Counted from the first letter of the stretch, positions 31,512-40,497 are shown. The stretch: DNA of 41,737 bases from UBA1546 sp049302185 (GCA_049302185.1 JBAQLV010000014.1:1-41737); one strand, 5' to 3'. The notes: a model not told the origin generated them from the letters alone. Numbers and translations: made by a program.

Positions 31512-32869
31512 TGACAGAGATATTATTTATTATTTTTGGCGCTGTGGTAGTTGGAATCATTGCGTGGCTTTTTGCCCGCCTTCAAGGAAGGGTAAAGGGT
31601 GCTGAAGCAATTGTTGAGGAAAGAGGCAAACAGATTCAGCAAAGAGAAACTGAGATAAATTTACTCAGGAAAGAACTTGATGGTGAGAAGAAGTCAAGGG
31701 TTGAAGCGCTTACAAGATTAGAAGAATCACAGAAAAATCTTGAGGAACAGAAGATCCTGCTTGAGACTATGAAGAAAGAAATGTCAGACACATTCAATGC
31801 CCTTTCTAAAGCAGCGTTGGAAAGCAGCAACGAGAGTTTTCTTACACTTGCATCAGAACGCCTCGGTAAAATTGTTGAAGAGACAAAAGGCAAACTCGGA
31901 GAACACCAGACTGCAATGGACGGGATGATTAAACCGTTATCAGACACGCTTAAGAGATATGAAGATCAGATAAAGGTAATGGAAGACAGCAGGCATAAAG
32001 CATACGGCAGCCTTGAAGAGCAATTAAGGACTCTGGCATCAACTCACGAAACACTTCAGAAAGAAACGAGCAATCTTGTGTCTGCCCTAAGAAAACCGCA
32101 AGTCCGCGGCAGGTGGGGTGAGATGCAGCTAAGAAGGGTTGCGGAACTTTCGGGGATGTCCATGCACTGTGATTTTACTGAACAGCAGTCAGTAGATACA
32201 GAAAAAGGGAAAATAAGGCCTGATATGATCGTGCATCTGCCTATGGACAGGGAAATAGTCGTTGATTCAAAGGTGTCATTAGAGGCATGTCTTGACGCTG
32301 CCTCTGCACAGACAGAAGAGGAAAGAAAAACAAAGATGGAAAAACATGCACAGCAGGTAAGGGCTCATATGAATAAACTTGCCTCAAAAGAGTACTGGAG
32401 CCAGTTTAATAAGTCTCCTGAGTTTGTTGTGCTCTTTATTCCCGGAGAATCATTCTTGAGTTCAGCGATGGAAATGGACAATACCATTATTGAGGACGGC
32501 ATTGAGAAGCGTGTAATCATTGCCACCCCAACGACATTTATCGCATTGCTGAGGGCAATTGCCTATGGATGGCGTCAGGAGCAGGTCACAAAAAATGCCC
32601 AGGTAATAAGCGAACTCGGACGTCAACTATATGAAAGAATGAATACTCTGGTACAGCATTTAGAAAATGTCGGCTCTGGTCTTGATAAGGCTATAGGAGC
32701 ATACAATAAGGCTGTAGGCTCCATGGAATCAAGGGTTCTGCCTTCTGTCAGAAAATTCAAAGAATTAGGTGTTACAGGCGCAGATGAAATTCCAATAATT
32801 GAACAGATAGACCATACGCCAAGGAATTTAAATTTACTTGAACCAGTCAATGATGATACAGATAAATAA
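31511..32869 (+). CDS. rmuC: DNA recombination protein RmuC
   Basis: RmuC limits DNA inversions and large rearrangements in E. coli and has a nuclease-like fold. The 452-residue protein has an N-terminal membrane helix (3-20), a long coiled coil (25-90), and the RmuC core GRWGEMQLRRVAELSGM, VHLPMDREIVVDSKVSLEA and VVLFIPGESFLSSAME. The sequence is typical in length. It is coupled to the GroES-like gene upstream. Confidence 0.92.
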   Translation: MTEILFIIFGAVVVGIIAWLFARLQGRVKGAEAIVEERGKQIQQRETEINLLRKELDGEKKSRVEALTRLEESQKNLEEQKILLETMKKEMSDTFNALSKAALESSNESFLTLASERLGKIVEETKGKLGEHQTAMDGMIKPLSDTLKRYEDQIKVMEDSRHKAYGSLEEQLRTLASTHETLQKETSNLVSALRKPQVRGRWGEMQLRRVAELSGMSMHCDFTEQQSVDTEKGKIRPDMIVHLPMDREIVVDSKVSLEACLDAASAQTEEERKTKMEKHAQQVRAHMNKLASKEYWSQFNKSPEFVVLFIPGESFLSSAMEMDNTIIEDGIEKRVIIATPTTFIALLRAIAYGWRQEQVTKNAQVISELGRQLYERMNTLVQHLENVGSGLDKAIGAYNKAVGSMESRVLPSVRKFKELGVTGADEIPIIEQIDHTPRNLNLLEPVNDDTDK

Positions 32870-32883
32870 CCAACGGAGGAATC

Positions 32884-33840
32884 ATGTCAGTGCTTGAAGA
32901 GGCAGGAGAATTAAGAAAACTCTGGAGTGGTTTCTGGGCTTCAAGGGCGCTGCTGACTGCAAACAACTACAGGATTTTTGATTGTCTTATTAAACCTCAA
33001 ACGGCAAATGCAATCGCAAAAAAACTAAAGACAAATTTAAGGGCTACTGAGATCCTGCTTGATGCCGTTACAGGCATAGGGCTTCTGAAAAAAAACAGAG
33101 GCAAATATTCAAACGCTCCGATTGCAGCAAAGTTTCTTGTCAGAGGCAGCGCTTATTATCAGGGCGATATTTTGAGACATGCTGATTCGCTCTGGCAGAA
33201 CTGGTCAGAACTGGATGAAATTATAAAGACAGGGAAGCCGATAAGAAAGGCTCACGACCATGGGGCGTTTATTATGGGCATGCATAATATTGCATCATTG
33301 AAAGTTAAATCCGTTATTAAAGCAATTGGAGTAGGGGGAGTAAAGACCGCGCTTGACCTCGGTGGAGGGCCCGGAACATATTCCATTGAGATGGCTAAAA
33401 AGGGAGTTGATGTCACGCTCTTTGACAGGCCTGAGACCGTAAAGATTGCAATGCGTGTTGTGAAAAAAGAGGGGATTAAAAATATAGACTTCATTGAGGG
33501 CGACTTTATTTATGACAACATAGGCAGGGGTTACGACCTCATCTTTGCAAGTCAGATATTGCATGCACTCTCAGAAAAAGATAATCGCTACCTGCTTAAG
33601 AAATGCAAAAGGGCTTTGAACAAACGCGGAAGGATAGTCATTCAGGAATTCCATCTGCTGAAAAACAAGGCGCATCCTCCGCAGGGTTCACTTTTCTCTG
33701 TAAACATGCTTGTCAATACAGAGGGTGGAAGAAGCTATTCGCCGGATGAAATGAAAAACTGGCTCTCAAAAATAGGATTCAAGAAAGCAGAAGAAAAATT
33801 AATGGGCGATGCGGTTATTGTTCAGGCTTCTAACCTGTGA
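32884..33840 (+). CDS. SAM-dependent O-methyltransferase family protein
   Basis: The 318-residue protein has a winged-helix dimerisation domain (residues 10-95), typical of the O-methyltransferase family 2 that includes BchU and CrtF, then a Rossmann SAM site LDLGGGPGTYSIEMAKKG (155-172) and DRPETVKIA. Later come SQILHALSE and RIVIQEFHLL. A GGAGGA site lies 5 bases upstream. The acceptor cannot be told from sequence; quinone, haem, tetrapyrrole or carotenoid targets are all known in relatives. Confidence 0.85.
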   Translation: MSVLEEAGELRKLWSGFWASRALLTANNYRIFDCLIKPQTANAIAKKLKTNLRATEILLDAVTGIGLLKKNRGKYSNAPIAAKFLVRGSAYYQGDILRHADSLWQNWSELDEIIKTGKPIRKAHDHGAFIMGMHNIASLKVKSVIKAIGVGGVKTALDLGGGPGTYSIEMAKKGVDVTLFDRPETVKIAMRVVKKEGIKNIDFIEGDFIYDNIGRGYDLIFASQILHALSEKDNRYLLKKCKRALNKRGRIVIQEFHLLKNKAHPPQGSLFSVNMLVNTEGGRSYSPDEMKNWLSKIGFKKAEEKLMGDAVIVQASNL

Positions 33841-33894
33841 TGCATGATGCATGATTTTTTTATCCTGAATCCTGAATCCTGCATCTTGTATCTT
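33841..33894. repeat. Heptanucleotide tract between methyltransferase and thioredoxin-fold genes
   Basis: TGATGCATGATGCATGA and then ATCCTGAATCCTGAATCCTGC (period 7) fill the gap between two converging genes. Confidence 0.6.
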
Positions 33895-33899
33895 GCTTT

Positions 33900-34238
33900 T
33901 TAGTGCAGGGGCCCTGAGGACAGCACCTTCTCAATCTCTGTCTTTATAACAGAATAAGGGATACCGCCGTGGATTTTCGGCACGCCGTTTATGAGCACAA
34001 CAGGAGTGTTTATTGCCCCGTGCCTTAAGAGTTCTCTTATCTCGGGAAAATCGCTTTCATCATCCATAAACAGGTCTACATATTCCACAGATACCACATA
34101 AGGATAAGAAAAGCTCATCTCCTTCTGCAATTCTTCTGCAAGGACTTTATTTGTTGAATAGTTATCAAATCTCTCATTGGAGGAGATAATGTCTTCCATA
34201 GGATTATCAAGTATCTGTATATGCACTCTCTGCAGCAT
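33900..34238 (-). CDS. Thioredoxin-fold protein without the CXXC site
   Basis: The 112-residue protein resembles small thioredoxin-like proteins of the YuzD/DUF1462 type: a beta strand, an alpha region, SVEYVDLFMDDESDFPEI, then the cis-proline turn INTPVVLINGVPKIHGGI. No CXXC appears; the N-terminal part has no Cys at all. So it is unlikely to be a classic disulfide reductase. It ends the minus-strand mltG-ispG-panC set, 6 bases after panC. Function unknown. Confidence 0.65.
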   Translation of the reverse strand: MLQRVHIQILDNPMEDIISSNERFDNYSTNKVLAEELQKEMSFSYPYVVSVEYVDLFMDDESDFPEIRELLRHGAINTPVVLINGVPKIHGGIPYSVIKTEIEKVLSSGPLH

Positions 34239-34244
34239 CCGAAC

Positions 34245-35114
34245 TTACCTCCATGAACCCTTATTTTCTGTTTTTACAAATATGTTATCTATCAATCTCA
34301 CCCCGCCGATCTTAAGCGCAACCGCAAGTAAAGCCTCTTTTTCAACAACCTCAACTTCATCCAGCGTGCCGGGGTCGTATACAGACGCATACTGAATCTC
34401 TCTCACCAGAGGCTCTGCTGAAAGCTTTTCTTTCATGAACCCCTTTATCTTCTCTTTGTTAATTATACCAGATTTTATCATTTCACTGGTCTGGATGAGG
34501 CATCTGTATATAACACCGGCAGCTTTTCGCTCTTCTTCATTCAGATAAAGATTCCTTGAACTCATCGCAAGGCCGTCGTGCTCTCTGATTGTCGGAGAGA
34601 CAATGATGTCTACAGGCATATCAAGGTCTTTAGCCATCTTTCTAATAATAACAGCCTGCTGAAAATCCTTCTGGCCGAAATATGCCCTCGTCGGAGATAC
34701 TATATTGAAGAGCTTTGCCACTATGGTAGCGACCCCTCTGAAATGACCGGGCCTGAATGCCCCACAGAGTTTTTCAGAAATCATGCCCACATTAATATGG
34801 GTTGAGAATCCCTTGTGATATATTGAAGATGCATCAGGCATGAAAAGTACATCTGCCTCTGCCTTGCGGAGCTTTGCGACATCTCCATCCGTATCACGGG
34901 GATATTGCTGAAAGTCCTCTGAAGGACCGAATTGAAGAGGATTAACGAATATGCTTACAACAGTAATATCGTTTTCATCCTTTGACCTTTTTACAAGGCT
35001 GAGATGTCCCTCATGCAGCGCTCCCATCGTAGGCACAAAACCTATGCTCCTGCCGTGAAGCAGATGTCCCTTTGATGTGTCATGCATTATGCGCGGGATT
35101 CGTATTATTTCCAT
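34245..35114 (-). CDS. panC: Pantothenate synthetase
   Basis: PanC joins pantoate and beta-alanine with ATP in coenzyme A synthesis. The 289-residue protein has the HIGH-type PTMGALHEGHLSL (28-40), FVNPLQFGPSED, FGQKDFQQ and SSRNLYLNEEER, the ATP-loop motif of the family. It starts with ATG 35114, two bases past the ispG stop, so the genes are one unit. Confidence 0.95.
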   Translation of the reverse strand: MEIIRIPRIMHDTSKGHLLHGRSIGFVPTMGALHEGHLSLVKRSKDENDITVVSIFVNPLQFGPSEDFQQYPRDTDGDVAKLRKAEADVLFMPDASSIYHKGFSTHINVGMISEKLCGAFRPGHFRGVATIVAKLFNIVSPTRAYFGQKDFQQAVIIRKMAKDLDMPVDIIVSPTIREHDGLAMSSRNLYLNEEERKAAGVIYRCLIQTSEMIKSGIINKEKIKGFMKEKLSAEPLVREIQYASVYDPGTLDEVEVVEKEALLAVALKIGGVRLIDNIFVKTENKGSWR

Positions 35115-35116
35115 TT

Positions 35117-36166
35117 TTATCCTTCTATTTCCTCAATGAGGGCGTCAAGAAGTTCTTCTTCCTTTACCTGTTTTATTATCTTTCCTTTTTTGAATAGTAT
35201 GCCCCTCTTTTTTCCGCCTGCTATTCCGAAATCAGCCTCCCTTGCCTCTCCCGGGCCGTTGACAATACAGCCCATAACAGCGACGGTAATAGGAGTTTCA
35301 ACATTCCTGAGTTTTGCCTCAACCTTTTTTGCAAGCCCTCTGAGGTCAATGTTGCATCTGCCGCATGTGGGGCATGAGATTATCTCAGCGCCCTTTTCTC
35401 TTATGCCGAGAGTTCTAAGTATTCCGTATGCAACCCTGACCTCTTCAGCAGGGTCTGCTGTAAGAGAAACCCTGATAGTGTCTCCTATCCCCTCTGAAAG
35501 CAATATGCCGATACCCACGGAACTTTTTATTATTCCTGTAGAAGGGGGGCCTGCCTCCGATATTCCGACATGAAGCGGGTAATTATATTTTTTTGAGAAC
35601 AGCCTGTATGCCTCTATTGTCGTGGGAACATTGGATGCCTTAAGAGAGACTTTTATCTCCTTGAAGTTCATATCTTCCAGAATCCTTATATGCCCAACTG
35701 CGCTTTCAACCAGCGCCTCTGGTTTCGGGTGTCCGTATTTCTGCAGCAGTTCTTTTTCAAGCGAGCCTGCATTAACTCCTATTCTGATGGGTATTCTGTT
35801 GTCTTTGGCAGATGCAACAACTTCTTTAACCTTCCACTTTGCGCCTATGTTGCCCGGATTTATCCTCAGCCCGTCAACTCCCTGCTTTATTGCCTCAAGC
35901 GCAAGCCTCCAGTCAAAATGGATGTCTGCTATCATCGGGATGCTGGCAGATTTTTTTATCCTGCCGAGCGATTTTGCTGCATCCATGTCAGGCACGGCAA
36001 GCCTTATGATTTCACATCCTGACTTTTCAAGAGCTTTTATCTGTTTTACCGTTGCCTTTACATCTCTCGTGTCTGTCTTTGTCATTGACTGGACACTGAC
36101 AGGATTCCCGCCGCCGACAGGCACCTTGCCTACATGGATTGCCCTTGTTTTTTTACGAGCGACCAT
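35117..36166 (-). CDS. ispG: 4-hydroxy-3-methylbut-2-enyl diphosphate synthase
   Basis: IspG (GcpE) turns MEcPP into HMBPP in the MEP isoprenoid route, using a [4Fe-4S] cluster. The 349-residue protein has the TIM-barrel core (PVSVQSMTKTDT), the cluster ligands CPTCGRC and GCIVNGPGEA, and the conserved DIHFDWRLAL. Its start overlaps the end of mltG by 14 bases. The length matches the bacterial short form. Confidence 0.96.
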   Translation of the reverse strand: MVARKKTRAIHVGKVPVGGGNPVSVQSMTKTDTRDVKATVKQIKALEKSGCEIIRLAVPDMDAAKSLGRIKKSASIPMIADIHFDWRLALEAIKQGVDGLRINPGNIGAKWKVKEVVASAKDNRIPIRIGVNAGSLEKELLQKYGHPKPEALVESAVGHIRILEDMNFKEIKVSLKASNVPTTIEAYRLFSKKYNYPLHVGISEAGPPSTGIIKSSVGIGILLSEGIGDTIRVSLTADPAEEVRVAYGILRTLGIREKGAEIISCPTCGRCNIDLRGLAKKVEAKLRNVETPITVAVMGCIVNGPGEAREADFGIAGGKKRGILFKKGKIIKQVKEEELLDALIEEIEG

Positions 36167-37232
36167 TGTCCTTTGCTCCGTTTTTCTTATTATTATTCTC
36201 TGTCTCTTTCTGTTTCCCTATCTCTTGCTCCATCTGTTTATCTTTCTGCCTTTTCTCCCTGTATGCTGCCACTGCCTTGAAATGCTCTTCCTCTGTAACA
36301 GAAAACTGATGAGTCCCGTCATTGTTTGAGACGAAATATATGTAAGCCATATCAGCAGGATAAAGCGCTGCGGTAATTGATTTAATGCCGGGAGAAGCAA
36401 TAGGCCCCGGAGGAAGCCCTTTAATTATATATGTGTTGTAAGGTGTTTTCCTCTTCAGGTCACTCATGGTTATTCTTTCGCTTGACCTCTTTATGCCATA
36501 AACAGCGGTAGGATCTGCCTGAAGCGGCATCCGCTTTTTGAGCCTGTTGTGATAAACAGCAGAGATTAACGGCCGCTCACTGTTTATTATCGCTTCCTTT
36601 TCTATTATAGATGCAAGCGTAAGAACCTCCCTTTCAGAGAACCCAAGTTCTGCTGCCCTTGTCCTTAATTTCTCGGAATATTTTTCCCGCAGGCTGTTTA
36701 TCATCATGCCGAGAGCGTTTTCAGGCTCTATGCCCTTTGGCAGTTTATATGTGTCAGGAAAGATGTACCCTTCAATAGACGGCGCATCAATATTGTATGC
36801 CCGCAAGAAACTTTTGCTTGTTGAAAGCTCTTCAAAGCCTTCCCTGTCAACAATATTTGTCTCGGCGAGCTTTTCGCCTATCTCCAGAAGCGAATCGCCT
36901 TCAACTATCGTTATGTCATACTCTACAATCTGCCCGTTCTTTAAAAGCATTAAAATAGAGAGCGGATTCATCGCGCCTGTTATTGAGTAGTAGCCGGCCC
37001 TTATCTTCCTGTGCAAACCTGTAAGCCTGCCGGCGAAGATAAAAAGATTTTTGTCCCTAATTAAATTTTCTTTTGCAAGGATTTCAACTGCCTGTCTGAA
37101 GGTAGCGCCTTTCGGTATCTGCACCTCTCTTGTTTTTGTGCCTTCAGGAAGCGGCGCTATGAATTCAACTGCCGCATATGCAGCATACAGGAAAACAAGG
37201 CAGAAAATTATAATTATGAAATTTCTTTTCAT
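36153..37232 (-). CDS. mltG: Endolytic transglycosylase MltG
   Basis: MltG cuts nascent peptidoglycan glycan strands at the periplasmic face. The 359-residue protein has an N-terminal anchor (4-22), a LysM-like domain (35-120), and the YceG core with the catalytic Glu in TLASIIEKEA (E211), NRLKKRMPLQADPTAVYG and GLPPGPIASPG. A lysine/glutamine-rich tail (last 30 residues) is unlike the rest and may be disordered. It begins a minus-strand operon with ispG and panC. Confidence 0.93.
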   Translation of the reverse strand: MKRNFIIIIFCLVFLYAAYAAVEFIAPLPEGTKTREVQIPKGATFRQAVEILAKENLIRDKNLFIFAGRLTGLHRKIRAGYYSITGAMNPLSILMLLKNGQIVEYDITIVEGDSLLEIGEKLAETNIVDREGFEELSTSKSFLRAYNIDAPSIEGYIFPDTYKLPKGIEPENALGMMINSLREKYSEKLRTRAAELGFSEREVLTLASIIEKEAIINSERPLISAVYHNRLKKRMPLQADPTAVYGIKRSSERITMSDLKRKTPYNTYIIKGLPPGPIASPGIKSITAALYPADMAYIYFVSNNDGTHQFSVTEEEHFKAVAAYREKRQKDKQMEQEIGKQKETENNNKKNGAKDNGRS

Positions 37233-37269
37233 CTGTAAATACCTCTAACCCATTGATATTGATATAGTG

Positions 37270-37372
37270 TGTCATTGTCCGGCTTGACCGGACAATCCAG
37301 ACATACTTACATCATCTTTCTGGATTCCCCGATCAAGTCGGGGAATGACAGTGTTGTTATCGGGGAATGACT
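37270..37372. repeat. GTCATTCC hairpin element between mltG and groEL
   Basis: GTCATTGTCCGG/CCGGACAATCCAG and CTGGATTCCCCG/CGGGGAATGAC are hairpins of the same kind as at 15002-15141, followed by a second partial GGGGAATGAC. Confidence 0.65.
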
Positions 37373-37458
37373 ATTTCCATGCCCCTTTGTGCCGACAAGT
37401 CGGCATGTGTGTTTCATTTTTTTAGCATGCCAGAATCAGTATTAAGAGTCAATGCAGA

Positions 37459-37499
37459 CAAAACAAAAGGGGCGTATTGGATACGCCCCTTTTGTTTTG
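37459..37499. terminator. groEL terminator, 19-bp stem
   Basis: CAAAACAAAAGGGGCGTAT, a 3-base loop and the exact complement form a perfect 19-bp stem with T/A-rich outer ends, about 40 bases past the groEL stop. Confidence 0.8.
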
Positions 37500-37517
37500 C
37501 TAAATACCTCTTATCTC

Positions 37518-37540
37518 TTAATACGCCACAGGCGTATTAA
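37518..37540. terminator. Hairpin over the groEL stop codon
   Basis: TTAATACGCC-ACA-GGCGTATTAA is a perfect 10-bp stem that includes the stop codon of groEL. It shares the ATACGCC/GGCGTAT core with the larger stem just downstream. Confidence 0.5.
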
Positions 37541-39168
37541 TACATTCCGCCCATTCCGCCGCCCGGAGGCATTGCAGACGCTTCGGATTTTTCCTCAGGA
37601 ACATCTGTAACCATTACAGCGGTCGTTAGCAACAGCGCTGCAACCGATGCTGCATTCTGGAGTGCATATCTTGTCACCTTTGTTGGGTCTATGATGCCTG
37701 CCTTTATCATGTCAACATATTCTTCTTTATCAGCGTCAAATCCGTAATTTGTTTCTTTTGAGTTCTTCACCTTCTCAACAACCACAGCGCCTTCCATTCC
37801 TGCATTGTTGACTATCTGCCTGATCGGTTCTTCAAGCGCCCTTCTGACTATATCAACGCCTATCTGTTGGTCCTCGTCAAGCTTCAGATTCTTCAGTGCG
37901 TGGAGTGTCCTGAGAAACGCGACGCCTCCTCCCGGGACAATCCCCTCTTCAACAGCTGCCCTTGTTGCGTGGAGCGCATCTTCAACCCTTGCCTTCTTCT
38001 CTTTCATCTCTGTCTCTGTTGCTGCTCCGACATTAATGACTGCCACTCCGCCGACGATCTTTGCAAGACGCTCCTGAAGTTTTTCCTTGTCGTAGTCGGA
38101 TGTCGTCTCCTCTATCTGCGCCTTAATCTGCTTTATTCTGCCTTCAATCTTTTTGTGGTCCCCGGCGCCTTCAACTATTGTTGTGTTTTCTTTATCAACT
38201 GTTACCTTCTTTGCCCTTCCGAGGTCTGATATTTTTATGCTTTCAAGCTTTATCCCGAGGTCTTCGGATATCATTGTTCCGCCTGTGAGGGTTGCAATGT
38301 CTTCAAGCATTGCCTTCCTTCTGTCGCCGAATCCCGGAGCCTTTACAGCGCAAACCTGAATTGTTCCGCGGAGCTTGTTGACAACAAGTGTTGCGAGGGC
38401 TTCACCCTCAACGTCTTCTGATAAAATTAACAGAGGCTTGCCCATCTTTGCGGTCTGCTCAAGTATAGGAAGAAGGTCCTTCATACTTGAAATCTTCTTC
38501 TCATTGATGAGGATAAATACGTCTTCAAGGATGCATTCCATCCGCTCAGGGTCTGTTATGAAATAGGGGGATATGTAGCCTCTGTCAAACTGCATACCTT
38601 CAACAACATCAAGTGTTGTTTCCATGCTTTTTGCTTCTTCAACTGTGATTACGCCGTCCTTTCCGACCTTATCCATTGCCTCTGCGATTATATCGCCTAT
38701 TGAAGGGTCATTGTTTGCAGAGATGGTGCCTACCTGTGCTATCTCTTTTTTGTCCTGAACAGGCTTGCTGAGTTTTTTCAGTTCGCTTATGACGACCTCT
38801 ACTGATTTTTCAATCCCCCTTTTTATGTCCATGGGGTTAGCGCCTGCAACTACATGCTTCATGCCCTCCCTGTAAATAGCATGGGCAAGAACAGTTGCTG
38901 TTGTTGTGCCATCGCCTGCAACGTCAGACGTCTTTGATGCGACCTCTCTGACAAGCTGGGCTCCCATGTTCTGCCACGGGTCTTTCAACTCTATTTCTTT
39001 TGCAACTGTAACGCCATCTTTTGTTATTGTCGGCGCACCGTATTTTTTATCAAGTATTGCGTTCCGTCCTTTAGGCCCCAGCGTTGCTTTTACCGCATCT
39101 GTAAGCTGGCTTATGCCTTTCAGTATTGCACTCCTTGCTGCTTCATCAAAAAGAAGCTGTTTAGCCAT
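37537..39168 (-). CDS. groEL: Chaperonin GroEL
   Basis: GroEL is the 60-kDa ATP-driven folding chamber that works with GroES. The 543-residue protein has TLGPKGRNAILDKKYGAPT, DGTTTATVLA, the ATP-site segment GIVPGGGVAFLR, and the usual Gly/Met-rich tail GGGMGGMY. It follows groES by 34 bases in one operon under CIRCE. It has its own GGAGGAGC ribosome-binding site. Confidence 0.98.
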   Translation of the reverse strand: MAKQLLFDEAARSAILKGISQLTDAVKATLGPKGRNAILDKKYGAPTITKDGVTVAKEIELKDPWQNMGAQLVREVASKTSDVAGDGTTTATVLAHAIYREGMKHVVAGANPMDIKRGIEKSVEVVISELKKLSKPVQDKKEIAQVGTISANNDPSIGDIIAEAMDKVGKDGVITVEEAKSMETTLDVVEGMQFDRGYISPYFITDPERMECILEDVFILINEKKISSMKDLLPILEQTAKMGKPLLILSEDVEGEALATLVVNKLRGTIQVCAVKAPGFGDRRKAMLEDIATLTGGTMISEDLGIKLESIKISDLGRAKKVTVDKENTTIVEGAGDHKKIEGRIKQIKAQIEETTSDYDKEKLQERLAKIVGGVAVINVGAATETEMKEKKARVEDALHATRAAVEEGIVPGGGVAFLRTLHALKNLKLDEDQQIGVDIVRRALEEPIRQIVNNAGMEGAVVVEKVKNSKETNYGFDADKEEYVDMIKAGIIDPTKVTRYALQNAASVAALLLTTAVMVTDVPEEKSEASAMPPGGGMGGMY

Positions 39169-39202
39169 TTTGTTGCTCCTCCTTCTATTTTTAAAAAGTT
39201 TT

Positions 39203-39493
39203 TTAGCCTTCTACGATTCCCAGAATATCTTCTTCTTTTATGATGAGATATTCTTCGTTTTCCATCTTAATCTTTGAGCCTGAATACTTATCAAAAAGTA
39301 TCGTGTCTCCTACCTTAACCTCCATAGGCTGGCGTTTGCCGTCATCGGTTATCCTGCCTGTGCCTACTGCCATTACTGAGCCTTTCTGTGGTTTTTCCTT
39401 GGCTGCATCCGGAATGTAAAGGCCGCCTGCTGTCTTTTCCTCTTCCGAGGAATACTTAACAAATACCCTGTCTCTAAGTGGTTTGAACTTCAT
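39203..39493 (-). CDS. groES: Co-chaperonin GroES
   Basis: GroES caps GroEL. The 96-residue protein begins MKFKPLRDRVFVKYSSEEEK, has the mobile-loop segment TAGGLYIPDAAKEKPQKG, and ends EEDILGIVEG. A GGAG site lies upstream of the ATG. The operon is controlled by a CIRCE element and so by HrcA. Confidence 0.97.
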   Translation of the reverse strand: MKFKPLRDRVFVKYSSEEEKTAGGLYIPDAAKEKPQKGSVMAVGTGRITDDGKRQPMEVKVGDTILFDKYSGSKIKMENEEYLIIKEEDILGIVEG

Positions 39494-39557
39494 AAAACAT
39501 ATCTCCTTTCTTAAGGTTTAACTGATAGCTGTCCCGATAATATCGGGATTTGACTTG

Positions 39558-39584
39558 TTAGCACTCACTAACAGAGAGTGCTAA
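39558..39584. promoter_or_regulatory. CIRCE operator
   Basis: TTAGCACTC-N9-GAGTGCTAA is a perfect CIRCE inverted repeat, the HrcA repressor site, about 65 bases upstream of groES. HrcA itself is not in the window. Confidence 0.95.
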
Positions 39585-39612
39585 TATAATAGCTAACCGG
39601 CATTTAAGGCAA
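39583..39612 (-). promoter_or_regulatory. groES-groEL promoter next to CIRCE
   Basis: On the minus strand TTGCCT (39612-39607) and TATATT (39588-39583) are 18 bases apart. The -10 box touches the CIRCE half-site, so HrcA would occupy the transcription start. Confidence 0.6.
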
Positions 39613-39629
39613 GAGCTTTTAAGGGGTAT

Positions 39630-39743
39630 TTAAGGCTTGAAATCTCGTTTAATCGGATTTTTTCTTGTATTTTCTACGTTTTTTAAATATTTAGGGTCTT
39701 TAACTTTAAGCTTTATCTTGCACTTGGGACAACCTACGACCAC
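39630..39743 (-). CDS. Tiny single-pair zinc-ribbon-like protein
   Basis: The minus strand encodes 37 residues starting at GTG 39743, with AAGGAGG 6 bases upstream and overlapping the end of rhomboid by 10 bases. It reads MVVGCPKCKIKLKVKDPKYL, with one CPKC pair, and is rich in Lys. Full-length zinc-ribbon relatives have a second CXXC; here it is lost, so this may be a truncated product. Its existence rests on the site and the motif alone. Confidence 0.45.
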   Translation of the reverse strand: MVVGCPKCKIKLKVKDPKYLKNVENTRKNPIKRDFKP

Positions 39744-40411
39744 TCTCTGAACCTCCTTGTAGGCAGCCATAGCTTAATCGTTAAAAGACCTGTAAGGAAT
39801 CCGCCGATATGGGCAAACCAAGCAACACCACCCTGAGGTAAAAGTCCCTGGCTGAGAATCCCATTGACAAACTGTATAATAGCCCAAAATCCAATAACTA
39901 TCAAGGCAGGAATTTTAATAACCTGGATAAAGAATCCAAAAAATATCAGGGTATGCACCCGCGCATGAGGGAATAAAAGCACATAAGCGCCGAGAACACC
40001 TGCAACTGCGCCGCTTGCGCCTATCATTGGCACAGTTGAAGAAGGCGATGATATAGCATGCGCATATGAGGCTATAATACCGCTTACAAGATAAAAGAGA
40101 AGAAACCTGAAGTGGCCAAGCCTGTCTTCAATATTATCACCGAATATCCAGAGGTAAAGCATGTTGCCGCCAACGTGCAGCAGGCCTCCATGAAGAAACA
40201 TGGATGAAAAGACAGTAGCTATCGGATGCAGCGCCTGTGTCTTTTCTAAAGACAGCAGTCCTGAAGGAATCGCGCCATAGTTATAAATGATATACCTTTC
40301 GCCGGCAGGTGATATTATTTCCCATAAATAGGCAAGAATGTTAATTGTGATTATCCCTATTGTAACAAAGGGAAACGTTTGTGTTGGATTGTCATCTTTA
40401 AACGGAAACAT
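39734..40411 (-). CDS. Rhomboid-family intramembrane serine protease
   Basis: The 225-residue protein has six helices and the rhomboid catalytic pair: S133 in GASGAVAG and H201 in AHIGGFLTG, plus GGLLHVGGNMLYLWIFGDNIED. It cleaves membrane proteins within the bilayer. It sits upstream of groES and is read on the same strand. Substrate unknown. Confidence 0.92.
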   Translation of the reverse strand: MFPFKDDNPTQTFPFVTIGIITINILAYLWEIISPAGERYIIYNYGAIPSGLLSLEKTQALHPIATVFSSMFLHGGLLHVGGNMLYLWIFGDNIEDRLGHFRFLLFYLVSGIIASYAHAISSPSSTVPMIGASGAVAGVLGAYVLLFPHARVHTLIFFGFFIQVIKIPALIVIGFWAIIQFVNGILSQGLLPQGGVAWFAHIGGFLTGLLTIKLWLPTRRFREWS

Positions 40412-40497
40412 TTTTTCTTCTCATCTCTACCCATGGGTCGTAGACGAGCCATAGGCCTGCGTGATATTAATACTACCCCAAGTGATTATTTGCGGTC

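Noticed and set aside
5241..33894. CRISPR array, because of the repeated short units
   Set aside because: The units are contiguous heptamers without unique spacers of constant length, and no cas genes are present.
5714..40470. The phrase ATGGGTCGTAG near AGGCCTG at 5714 and again near 40434 as a possible repeat
   Set aside because: Short match with different spacing and no inverted ends; probably chance.
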